Positions 13,501 to 22,100 of a DNA stretch of 64,000 nucleotides are shown here, one piece after another. This DNA is from Owenia fusiformis. Its lineage: Eukaryota; Annelida; Polychaeta; Sabellida; Oweniidae. The position numbers were made by a program, and so were the translations under genes. Positions within the stretch are counted from its first letter, which is position 1. Every line of letters starts with the position of its first letter. The notes beneath the pieces are model-generated. The model was given only the letters and a program-made list of their open reading frames with translations. It was not told the DNA's origin and did not search any database. The stretch spans positions 11,993,278-12,057,277 of the forward strand of contig CAIIXF020000008.1 in assembly GCA_903813345.2 (NCBI GenBank), read 5' to 3'.

Positions 13501-16351
13501 TTTTAGTGGTCGACTCCTCATTGCTACACTGTTTGCCTTCCTGGTTCATATGATGCTAGCCTATGGTGTAGAGAACAAGGCCATGAACCATGTGATTGCT
13601 GCATCAACCTCCAGCTGGCTGCAGGAGCATGTGGCAGACATGAGTGAAGGGTGAGTGCCTTGGGTTGTCAGGGGTGCCTAGGGTTGTCGGGGATGTCAGG
13701 GGTGCCTGGAGTTTTCAGGGGTACCTGGGGTTGTCAGGGGTGCCTAGGTTGTATATTTTCTATGATTATGTTATTTTTGGATAGGAAATTTGAAATTAAA
13801 ATTAGGATGTTAATTAGATTTTGAATTTAGTGAAATTGTGCATTTGTAAGGTGACAAACAAAGGTTATGTAAAAACATATTGGGGTTGTGAAATATTAAT
13901 GCAGCTCAACAGAAAATTGAAGTAAGATTGAGATTGTTTGATTTTGTTTGCTTATGCATCTCTGGTATAAAAAAGTTGCTTGGGCAAATGTCATCACATT
14001 ACATTTAATAATAGAGATTTGCACACATGGCTTTCATTGAATGTATAATATACAATGTACATTGTACATGTATAAATGTTGCTTAATTGTTAAAAACAGA
14101 ATTGTTTTAATGAACGGTACACTGCATCAACATATTTTATTTTTGTTGTAGACTTTGCCATGTAGTACCTGGTTTAAGCAAGCTACTTCTTCCTCGGATC
14201 AATCCATTTACTTTAATAGCCTTTGCTGGCAGTCTAGCTCTTATCCTGGAGTACATACTCATTGATATCAAGTAAGTAACAGAATTTTCATAAAGGTAGC
14301 ATGATTTAAATGCTTAAAGATAAACAGGTACATTAGGAAGAATGACTATGATTATTTGATGAATTCTGGACATGAATCTTTCTGGTGGTCTCTGCTGTTT
14401 TTTTGTTCTACAGTAAAACCTGTGTAAGTGGAATACCATTGGTACCTGTAATAAGTGTTCCACTTGTGAGGTGTTCCATTTACAGAGGTTCATTTAACAT
14501 TAAGTCGATTGATTATTGGGTTCTGAAAAGTGGTCCACTTTTTTTCTTTTTTTTATACATTATCAATTTATTTCATCATAATCATGTTTTACAAGAATGG
14601 CTTGCCAATCGCTTATAAAGCATTATAGGCTAAGCTAAGTGGCCACTTAAGAGGTGTTACACCTTAAAGGTTGTACTGTTACTCTTAATATTTTCATTCT
14701 ATATTCAGCTATTGGCACTTTGTATTTTGCATCTCTATTACATTACCTTACAAGTGCTTGTATTTCCCATGTTCTCTTACATGACCTTTATGTACTGTTA
14801 TGTATTTGTAGTAACTATTTCTCAGCTGACACTTGTGCTGCATTGTGGATTGCAGTGATGTACTCTTACTTGACCTTTATATATTATTTTGTGTTTGTAG
14901 TAACTATTTCTCAGCTGACACTTGTGCTGCATTGTGGATTGCAGTGATGATTTGCGGCACCATGTTTCCTATGGCCATCTATAGTGGAAAGATGTTGTTA
15001 CAGGTAAGGCTACATCATCATACAAATCATACAAATTCTAGATAAAGTATTACTATGACCAAACAGATATGGACTTCTCCAACACCACATCTTCTGCACT
15101 AGCTACTTATTCTTAAGGAACAGGGTCGGGTCAATCACCTCTGCTGGTGGCACCTTTCAATAAAAATTTGATGCACTTTTAGTACAAAAAAGATATGAAA
15201 GATGCTTGTCATTTTGAACTTCTCACTTGATGTAGTTTTTAATGGTAATCTTATCTCTGTTGTTCTCGAACATTTCAGACTACACCAGCTCACATTATTG
15301 GTCAACTGGACAAGTCTATTAGAGAAGCATCTACACTGGATGGCGTGCTTGAGTTCAGAAATGAACATTTTTGGACACTTTCATTTGGAGTACTGGTTAG
15401 TAGAGAACAAAGTCCTCACCCATTATGTGATGAATAAAATGCCTAAAAGAGCACAATACATGTATGTAATTTGTATGTTGATTCAATCAATACAAGTACC
15501 TGGGCCAGTTCCTTTTAATTTGGGCCTGTTGATCTTTTCAGTATGTATTGGACAAAAAAATGGCACCTGGTCTGAAACCCATATAAAGCACTCTGCAATC
15601 TATGTTAAACTAGTGATTTTTAGAATTTGAAGATGTGATGATTTTTCTTTTCCAGGCTGGATCTGTACATGTCAGGATACGTCGAGATGCAGATGAACAA
15701 TTAGTGCTCGCACACGTTGCTAACAGATTATCCAATGTTGTAAAAAATCTGACAATACAGACGTTCAAAGATGATTGGACACGTGGGTCTACCTTCCACA
15801 TGTCAAGAACCCCAAATCTGGGGACAACACTTTCTACTCCAGGGGTTTCCCCTATCAAAATCAATTCCAGCATAACACAAGATGGGTATAGCAGTGTAAA
15901 TCTTGGTGCTCAATTACCAGACTTGAAACCAACTTTAAATCATAGTCATAGTCATTTAAACAATATGCCCCCACCACTAGGGGGTGCCTATAGCCCATAT
16001 ATATCAAGTGGCAAATCTAGTCCCCAAAGTACATACAATATTGGAGTGAAAGCTCCTGAAATAACTCCACTTAGTACTAGCACACCATATGGGACCCCAA
16101 GTGCTCCTAGGATGCCTGGTCAAAATCTCCAAAGAATCACTTTAAATACAAACAATCAAAGGACTCAACAGACTAACCAAAGGACTACATATGATTTAGG
16201 ATCTAGTCAGTTTTACTCCGCAACATCTGCGAACATTGGTGCTGGTAATCATGGTAACCAAAACAACAGTAGCTTCTCAGGACATATCAACGAAAACATG
16301 GTGCCATTTTTAGGAGGCAGTTTTTCCAAACCAAATTATGAACCATCGTAA
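4563..16351 (+). CDS. SLC30A6: Zinc transporter 6 (ZnT6), complete, 12 coding exons
   Basis: Exons: 4563-4632, 5805-5845, 6103-6189, 6731-6815, 7306-7348, 12665-12730, 13143-13259, 13507-13650, 14152-14271, 14901-15003, 15279-15395, 15656-16351. All junctions are GT/AG and the phases join into 562 codons. Exons 3-12 align end to end with human ZnT6, e.g. ASTSSWLQEHVADMSEG, NNYFSADTCAALWIAVM and AGSVHVRIRRDADEQLVLAH. ZnT6 is a cation diffusion facilitator family member that pairs with ZnT5 to load zinc into the early secretory pathway and is thought not to bind zinc in its membrane part. Consistent with that, no HxxxD pair is visible in the TM2 (YLIMFGVLNLLTILL) or TM5 (NPFTLIAFAGSLALIL) regions. 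Differences from human (461 aa): about 37 extra N-terminal residues from exons 1-2 and a long Asn/Gln/Ser-rich C-terminal tail. Intron 5 hosts another gene; exon 10 has a duplicated acceptor region. Confidence 0.93.
5051..5661. repeat. Nested inverted repeats in SLC30A6 intron 1
   Basis: ACAGTTGGGGACAAAAATAA at 5054 is the reverse complement (few changes) of TTATTTATGTCCCCAACTGT ending near 5290. Directly beyond, TTTGATCATGAAAAATAAGA at 5311 pairs with TCTTATTTTTCATGATCAAA near 5622-5641. This looks like two adjoining or nested MITE-type elements. Short ORFs here are not supported as genes. Confidence 0.6.
6945..7050 (-). repeat. Interspersed repeat copy (GTCACCACCTGCCATTTG family)
   Basis: Read on the minus strand this holds AACAAGGCATCAACATGC, then AAATGTCACCACCTGCCATT. 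Related copies are at 17650-17760, 32335-32400 and 63165-63310, so it is an interspersed, non-coding repeat family of roughly 100-130 bp (SINE-like or MITE; type undetermined). Confidence 0.6.
7575..8095 (+). pseudogene. 3' end of a non-LTR retrotransposon (LINE), 5'-truncated
   Basis: An open frame from about 7575 to 7949 encodes CLACAKTTNDIVKHFILEC, the Cys-x2-Cys...His...Cys signature found at the C-terminus of many LINE ORF2 proteins (C-x-x-C...E-x-x-x-H-F-x-x-x-C). No reverse transcriptase domain remains upstream, so the copy is truncated, as usual for target-primed insertion. After the stop there is an AT-rich 3' UTR running to about 8095 (GGAAATAAAGAACCATACC). It sits in intron 5 of SLC30A6 in the sense orientation. 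Family not determined. Confidence 0.65.
8096..9101. other. Intronic, no gene seen
   Basis: AT-rich intron 5 of SLC30A6, downstream of the LINE remnant and downstream (3') of the minus-strand membrane protein gene. Only short shadow ORFs. Confidence 0.5.
9102..11435 (-). CDS. Intronless SAM-like, repeat-bearing multi-pass membrane protein, function unknown
   Basis: A 777-codon ORF from ATG at 11435 to a stop at 9102-9104, with no frameshift. Residues 5-66 look like a SAM-type helical domain (W-x10-T-x3-LL-x2-GF...L...LGQRLLLNEAIHKLW). Residues 70-180 are Pro/Gly/Ser-rich. Residues about 185-382 hold five repeats of about 42 residues; the core HGAEFVHTHTSIDDRIAVAT is almost unchanged in the last four. 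Residues about 395-775 contain hydrophobic segments in two similar halves, each with a loop carrying DxEIHxxGxSCDE and a second Cys. The first loop has several N-glycosylation sequons (NGT, NVT, NAS, NIT, NAT), so it is probably extracellular or lumenal. I recognise no family. It lies wholly inside SLC30A6 intron 5, on the opposite strand. Intact reading frame, internal repeats and glycosylation sites argue that it is a real gene, perhaps founded by a retrocopy. Confidence 0.85.
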   Translation of the reverse strand: MAESLDFRSWCQTQGLTENTIHMLLNHGFKNQETLRLVTQPIIDTELKTENLGQRLLLNEAIHKLWMTSTSGSGGLIQHGSVIPGPASYIAPPAYDRLTHGNQPPGTGELFPLETLYPSNTRLTPLQGVHPPPNSMTFPPVQSISTPELPIGSSTQPGLPATSKARSTAKHASVKKIHVIPAPKNAAKVLHVTSIEDKIVVATEQHPEKHSKANKTKHVSEMAISAPTHGAEFVHTHTSIDDRIAVATEHHLEKHSKTKMQNAPESIPASRHGAEFVHTHTSIDDKIAVATEHHLEKHSKTKTHQASEVIPPATHGAEFVHTHTTIDDKIVVATEHHPQEHSNTAQTAKDPIPAPTHGAEFVHTHTTIDDRIAVATEQQQPPKQPKKKTPFSYANPYGKAMIDLTGLAFWFCFPLLGISIASPFLKTSTWKYFTGLWVFIIISLAVWYGDKMKQLPAENNVVQTFFKVMSVLLFLALVACLATMAVSAYGMYIDREIHVNGTSCDDELLKTLELKCDNVTANASFEENVTSKTPTEHNITSNATYTGPNFIGWNERQALHTANIVLAYVVFVIVVWALYARHDLIEGLPQATFKDETEKGFINTSFMFKLTPITFPLLSVLEAIFKTTMWQLFLPEISGCALLISGFHAHRLHFLPQGEQKKKRYKVQLILLIISMVVVLTMVGVHGTGIGLDEEIHEYGVSCDEIYIQYFNYTCEFENTADETEYTTHAYLKTEDLNYKQGIHVGIVALGVFHVFFLFIAIKSGNAFMTQHGLKCC
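10290..10880 (-). repeat. In-frame tandem repeats (about 126 bp, 5 copies) in the 777-codon gene
   Basis: Successive copies start about 126-132 bases apart and code for HGAEFVHTHT(S/T)IDD(K/R)I(A/V)VATE, followed by a variable His/Lys/Ser-rich linker. The copy nearest the N-terminus is degenerate (AAKVLHVTSIEDKIVVATE). Confidence 0.85.
11436..12664. other. Intronic and 5' flank of the nested gene
   Basis: Remaining part of SLC30A6 intron 5. It must carry the promoter of the minus-strand 777-codon gene. AT-rich; no further exon or clear repeat recognised. Confidence 0.45.
13655..13750 (+). repeat. G-rich minisatellite in SLC30A6 intron 8
   Basis: Four to five degenerate units of the type GGGTTGTCAGGGGTGCCTA directly behind the exon 8 donor. 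Length about 20-40 bp per unit depending on register. Confidence 0.75.
14772..14949 (+). repeat. 89-bp tandem duplication across an SLC30A6 splice acceptor
   Basis: 14772-14860 and 14861-14949 are two copies of the intron 9 end, the acceptor TTTGTAG and the first 49 bases of exon 10 (TAACTATTTCTCAGC...GCAGTGATG). The exonic halves are identical; the intronic halves differ at several bases. Only the second copy runs on into the rest of exon 10 in frame. Using the first acceptor adds 89 bases, shifts the frame and meets a stop at about 14945. Confidence 0.95.
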
Positions 16352-16606
16352 TTAAAGTTTTGGTGGAGTCACCTAAAATGGCTATTTATGTATATGTGCT
16401 GTATTTACATATTATTAGGGTATATAAATGTTATAGATGGGTCAAACAAATAGTTCCTCAACTGCCATTATTCTGTGACGTTTATTGTAATATCTAATGA
16501 GTATTAAAATATTTTTCAGTGTATTTAAAAGCACAGTGAATAGTGTCATAATATTGTCTCTGTGATATTAAACTCCAGATAATATGTGCTAAATTATTTA
16601 AATTAA

Positions 16607-17206
16607 AGGAATATTCCTTGCCAAACCATCTCTCTCCTCATATGGTAGCTATAACCATATATATGCTTGCCATGTTTAGCAAAACACGCAAAAATGTTTT
16701 GATATGGTCAAATTTGATCACTTAAAAATGTGATGCTCAATTCCAGTAAGCTGCCATCTTTTAAAATTTCACACAGGAAGTGATGTCATCGACTCTCAAC
16801 TTTGCATATAACATTAGGTGAGGAGCTATTAAGAATTACAAAACCAGCTAAATATTCTTTTTCAACTTTGTATCTTATTTAATCCTTCTGAAAATCTCTT
16901 CTTTTATTCTAAGTTGACAAGCCCTGAAAATATTTTTGCACAGAAAGTAATGATCACTTGTCTAGAAGTGATTTTGTGCTATTTTCCTATACTGTTATGG
17001 GCAAGGATATAGAAGTTGAGAGTTGATGACATCACTTCCTGCAAGAAATCTTAAAAGATGGCAGCTCACTGGAAATAAGCACTAGATTTTTAAATGATCA
17101 ATATTGACCATATTAAAACATTTTCCCATGTTTTGCTGAATATGGAAACTACATATGATTATAGCTACCATATCAAGAGAGAAAGGGTCTGGCAAGGAAT
17201 ATTCCT
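16607..17206. mobile_element. TTAA-flanked MITE (piggyBac-type target)
   Basis: Ends AGGAATATTCCTTGCCA and TGGCAAGGAATATTCCT are perfect inverted repeats, bounded on both sides by TTAA (16603-16606 and 17207-17210). The complementarity goes on inward (GTAGCTATAACCATAT against ATATGATTATAGCTAC). 600 bp, no transposase ORF. Confidence 0.85.
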
Positions 17207-17649
17207 TTAAGTATTAATTACAGATCTAAACACGAATTCAATTGTAATTAAGTTGTATTTTATAATTGTTATAACGGCAGGAGCATCGGAGCCAGGATCT
17301 AAATTTGGTAAGGCAAATAATCTTTGGCAGTTTCAATTAATTGAAATTTTACTGGAGCTTTACTTTACAGTGATATTTGTGGTAAAGGGTATTTGTATTC
17401 CTGTTGTGCATCTTATCATCTCCACATTAAAGTTGCTAATCTCACTTGTTGTCATGTGAACAGACCAGAAAAGCACGAATAGACAATAACTAGGAGTTTT
17501 TAACATAGACTTGAAATTCATGCTCATATGATAGATATTCTTGCCCTTCATTCTCATTTGAGATCAGACATGACATTATATTTTTTTGCCTTTAATTGTA
17601 TACCTTAATGTGTTCATAGTATTCTTAACTAGAGGATTTCTAGTTGTTA

Positions 17650-17760
17650 TTTCACCACCAAAAGTGGTGTCATATTGTTGTAGTCTCCCTACTTTTTTGT
17701 GAACAGTGTTTGGTGGTCAGCGTCTGTAGCAAATGGCAGGTGGTGACATTTTGCAATAAT
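17650..17760 (-). repeat. Interspersed repeat copy (GTCACCACCTGCCATTTG family)
   Basis: On the minus strand AAAATGTCACCACCTGCCAT is followed by sequence related to the copies at 6945, 32335 and 63165. Non-coding. Confidence 0.55.
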
Positions 17761-18566
17761 TAAATTTTCATATGTTTTCATGAAATGAATGTACATGTTC
17801 ACATATACTTTCCATAAGTTGAATTATAAGTATTTAAATTAAGCCACCATGTACTTGTAAAGTTACCAGTAACATACACACATAAAGCTTACAATGGACC
17901 AATGAGGATGTTACTATCTCAGAATACCATGTATTTTATCTTCTTCACAATCACAAATATTAACTTTCTGTTTGAATAAATTTCTAATTCAAGCCTGTTA
18001 TTAACACCTCTTGTGAAAAGTTAAAACTCTTGGAAACTCTTAGTTTTAGTGCAATTTTCTCTGAACTTATTGATCGACCTGGTAGTTAATCTTGTTCACA
18101 ATCACAAATATATACTTTCTATTGGAATAATATTCTATAATTCTCACATGACTATCAGGGAATACTTAACTGAGTGTGTATGAACATGTATTATGTAACA
18201 TTGGGAATATAAATTGCATAATGTTAGTGGAATATATAGCAAAGAACATGGTGCAATCGGAGAGTAAACCCTGGAGAAGATTACGTTACACACGCTGTCT
18301 GCAGCCTGAATGAGCAGTTAATGACAATTTATTAATAACAACAGAAATGGAAATCGAGGCGATATGTTTATTCACAATTCAAGCTTTATTTAGGCCTGTG
18401 TACTTGAGATTTCTCCATTTGATTCTTATGTACAGTATTTTGGAATAGTTGATGTAGCTATTTCTGTGTAATAATTGCTTCATATGAATTCATTATTCAA
18501 ATAAAATAGCAGCAAATCAATTAGACATTCAGTTTCTTTTATAGAATTCAAGTACTAATATATGTA

Positions 18567-19182
18567 CAGGGTCGGCCAAAAAAAACAATACCCAAGTTTA
18601 AGGATGAATATTGTATAATATAACACTAAACCCTGCCATGTATTGTATATCATTTTAAAGATAAATCATTTTGTAACAAAATGACACCATCTGATTGAAA
18701 AACTGTTGTTTACTGGAGTTCAAGGCTAAAATTGACACCAGGGGTGTCATGAGCAACCAAAAAATGATTCACTGCAGATTTCCAAATTGTGGAAAATGGA
18801 GGGAAATTTGAACTTTGGCTTCCTCGAAAGAGGTACATTTATACAAGTAAAGTGCAAAATTCAACAATAATACTTCAATATTTTAAATTGTGTATTACTC
18901 TTAAATAAATTTTTGATGATCCAGTCAAGCATATTGAGTGTGCAGCTGTGACTGCAATATGGAGGGAAATTTTCATATTTTGATTTTTGGTTGCTCACGG
19001 CACCTCTGGTGTCAATTTTAGTCTTTAACTCCATGAGAAAGCAAATGTATTTCAACTGGATGGTGTCATTTTTTGGGGAAAAGATTTATCTTTGAAATGA
19101 TATATAATACATGGCATGGTTTGACATAGACCATATAAATCATTCATCTTTAAACTTGGGTATTGGTTTTTGGCCCACCCTG
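18567..19182. mobile_element. TA-flanked MITE (Tc1/mariner-type target)
   Basis: Left end CAGGGTCGGCCAAAAAAAAC and right end GGTTTTTGGCCCACCCTG are inverted repeats with TA on each side. Next to them AATACCCAAGTTTAA pairs with TTAAACTTGGGTATT. Inner arms also pair (TTTTAGTCTTTAACTCCAT against TGGAGTTCAAGGCTAAAAT). 616 bp, no ORF. Confidence 0.85.
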
Positions 19183-19189
19183 TATATAT

Positions 19190-20880
19190 ATATAAGGGCT
19201 ATGTACTGGGAGGCTTTGGATATGGGGTTTATCCAGAGGGAGATATGCATATCTACAGTATGTGAACGTTACAAAAAACGAACCAATACGGGAACAGCGA
19301 TTATGACGTAGCGGGCAAATATACTATATCATCCCTCGTGCATATCTCACGAGGGATGAATCCAATATCCAAACCGATCGTACATAACTGCTTTATCCTA
19401 TACCAAGTAGAGTTCAGTGAAATTACCGGAAGCGGGGAGATATGCACCGAAGCGGGAAGATATGCACCGAGGCGGGAGATATGGAGGTTCTGGGAACCTC
19501 AAAATCAGGATACGGGACATATCTTACCAACTTATCTCCCTAAAACTCTACTTGGCATAGGATAAACATGTTTATCCCATACTTGGACGTGTTATATTTT
19601 CATCAGCGGGCAGATAGATATAGAGATTATCCTATATGAGGTTCAGGATATTGGGATTATCCCGAGGCTAATATAATATATTTGCCCGAGGGCCGCAGGT
19701 CCCGAGGGAAAATATATTATATTGGCCAAGGGATAATCCCAATATCCTGAACCGACTATAGGATAATATGTTTATCCCATACCAATCTTGGTCATCTGGT
19801 TCACATTGTTCAATCGTGGAAATATTTTAGAATATTCATGTCCAGTTTTGTTTTCTTGGCCGTGAACGGATTTTCCTGTTCTCTCAAATATTCCCAAATT
19901 TATTTTCTCGAATTTTTGATTGATTAAGTGGATGCTCTTTCCCTTTTTTAAGCCATCAAACAGATCCCGATTGTCTGTGTTTTCTCCATTGTAGTTTACA
20001 GTCATTACACGAACGTTACAAAAAACGAACCAATACGGGAACAGCGATTATGTCGTAGTGGGCAGATATGGCAAGTATGGGATAAATAGAGATTATCCTA
20101 TATGAGGTTCAGGATATTGGGATTATCCCGAGGCTAATATAATATATTTGCCCGAGGGCCGCAGGTCCCGAGGGAAAATATATTATATTGGCTAAGGGAT
20201 AATCCCGATATCCTGAACCGACTATAGGATAATATGTTTATCCCATACCAATCTTGGTCATCTGGTTCACATTGTTCATTTGTGGAAATATTTTAGAATA
20301 TTCATGTCCAGTTTTGTTTTCTTGGCCGTGGGCGGATTTTCCTGTTCTTTCAAATATTCCCACATTTATTTTCTCAAATTTTTGATTGATTAAGTGGATG
20401 CTCCTTCCCATTTTTAAACCATCAAACAGATCCTGATTGTCTGTGTTTTCTCCATTGTAGTTTACAGTCATTACGCGAACGTTACAAATTATGAACAAAT
20501 ATGCGAGCGGCGATTGTGACGTAGCGGGCAGATATACTATATCTGCCCGCTCGGAGCGGGACGTAAAGCTATATCTGCCCGCTGATGAAAATATAAGTTT
20601 TTACAAACCGGCTTTATGTACCTGTAACACGTCCAAGTATGGGATAAATAGCTTTACGTCCCGCTCCGAGCGGGCAGATATAGTATATCTGCCCGCTACG
20701 TCATAATCGCTGTTCCCGTATTGGTTCGTTTTTTGTAACGTTCGCATACTGTAGACGACAATGGAGAATAATGCAGACAATCGGAACTGTGGCAAATTGG
20801 ACAATGTGATTGGTATGGGATAAACAGATCATCCTGTAGTCGGTTCAGGATATTGGGATTATCCCTTGGTCAATAGACAT
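19190..20880. repeat. Complex nest of inverted and direct repeats, with two copies of an unknown ORF
   Basis: A unit of 466 bp is repeated (19623 and 20089 onward). Each contains hairpin arms (GGATATTGGGATTATCCCGA against GGGATAATCCCAATATCC; TAATATAATATATTTGCCCG against its complement). Other palindromes are built on GCGGGCAGATATA (20523-20551, 20672-20700) and on GTTACAAAAAACGAACCAAT (19268, 20015, inverted at 20720). Minus-strand frames at 19772-20005 and 20238-20471 encode 77 residues each, about 90% identical and without stops (start MTVNYNGENTDN, end NNVNQMTKIGMG). A third, internally deleted copy is inverted near 20761-20822. The family is unknown to me; related hairpins occur at 27.9-28.3 kb. 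Confidence 0.75.
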
Positions 20881-22100
20881 AAATTGGTCTAGTTTGGCAA
20901 GAATTAGGCATTTTCAGAATATTTGCAGCTAGGAAAACATCATTTACTCTGACTGGAGATAAGATAGTGAAACAGAAATTAAACAAAATTGCAAAGTTAA
21001 AGTCCGACATAATTTTTATTATTTCATAATTTTCAAATTATTTAATCAAATTATCAATACTATTTTCAGCACCATTGTCCTTTACATTAATATATTTACA
21101 TACTAGTACATATTATACAAGGCCATAGAATACACCATGTCTCAATTTATTTTTCACATCTCTGTACACAATATACAATTTTCAGGGACTACATTATACA
21201 TCCATAACCTCTCTGTACATATATGGACTTATAAATATTCTAAATTTTCATATTATGATACATAAATATTTTCAACCATAAATCACAATTACAAGAGAAC
21301 TAGAAAATTCACCAATTCAAAAAGACACGACAGAGCTTTTCAAGTCTTCAGCAATTTTAGACAATCGAATGCCCTGAGCTTGACTGAACACATTCATCTC
21401 TTTCAAGTAACATCTATTCTACTTTATTAGATCATATAGTTACAGAAGGCTCAATTTGATCAAATTACAGGCTGTTTGATAGAACGAATTACCTAGCTCA
21501 TTATCTAGACTTCTATAAGCTCATATCATACGTATAAAGCTTATATTATTCCCACTACGTCATGCTTAACAATTGTTGCATTTGTCACGTTATTCAAATG
21601 TTTAGGTCAGTATCGACAGGTTCTATGCTTACTATTTTAACATTAGTCACTTTTGTCTCACCACCCTCATAATGTAGTTTATACATTGTTATTATGACCA
21701 AAAATTATATTAAATTTTATAACTAAAATTAAAAATTAATGATTCGATTTTCATTAGCTAGTCATTCCAAATTTTTGAAATCTTCCCAAAATTTGGCCAT
21801 TGGTCAATGTCCAGCCTCTTTTTTCACATGACCTCAAAAAGTCCATATATCTATCAATAACTTTAGAAACAAGTTTTTTAATCAATTTGCATAACTTTTT
21901 TTCACCCTGATACATTTCTCCCAACAATTTTCTCCAAAAATCCTTGACAATTTAGCCATCTATTTGTGTTGAGTTTCTTTCCTGGCATTTCCAGATCTGT
22001 AGGACACTGTACCCATGTAATCAAATAAATAGTCCCCATAATGAGCCCCGTTTATCATTACAAGGGTAAGAATAATTTCCATAATAAGCCTCAAGGCTCT

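Larger units (their letters stand above)
16352..22100. other. Intergenic region between convergent genes
   Basis: SLC30A6 (plus) and MIS18BP1 (minus) end toward each other here. The region holds the SLC30A6 3' UTR (ATTAAA directly at the stop, and again near 16503), a TTAA MITE, a TA MITE and a complex of inverted repeats, listed separately. 20890-22100 is AT-rich and shows nothing beyond the presumed MIS18BP1 3' UTR. Confidence 0.5.

Noticed and set aside
14654-14947. 97-codon frame over the SLC30A6 exon 10 duplication
   Set aside because: It is the out-of-frame reading that results from the upstream acceptor copy, not a separate gene.
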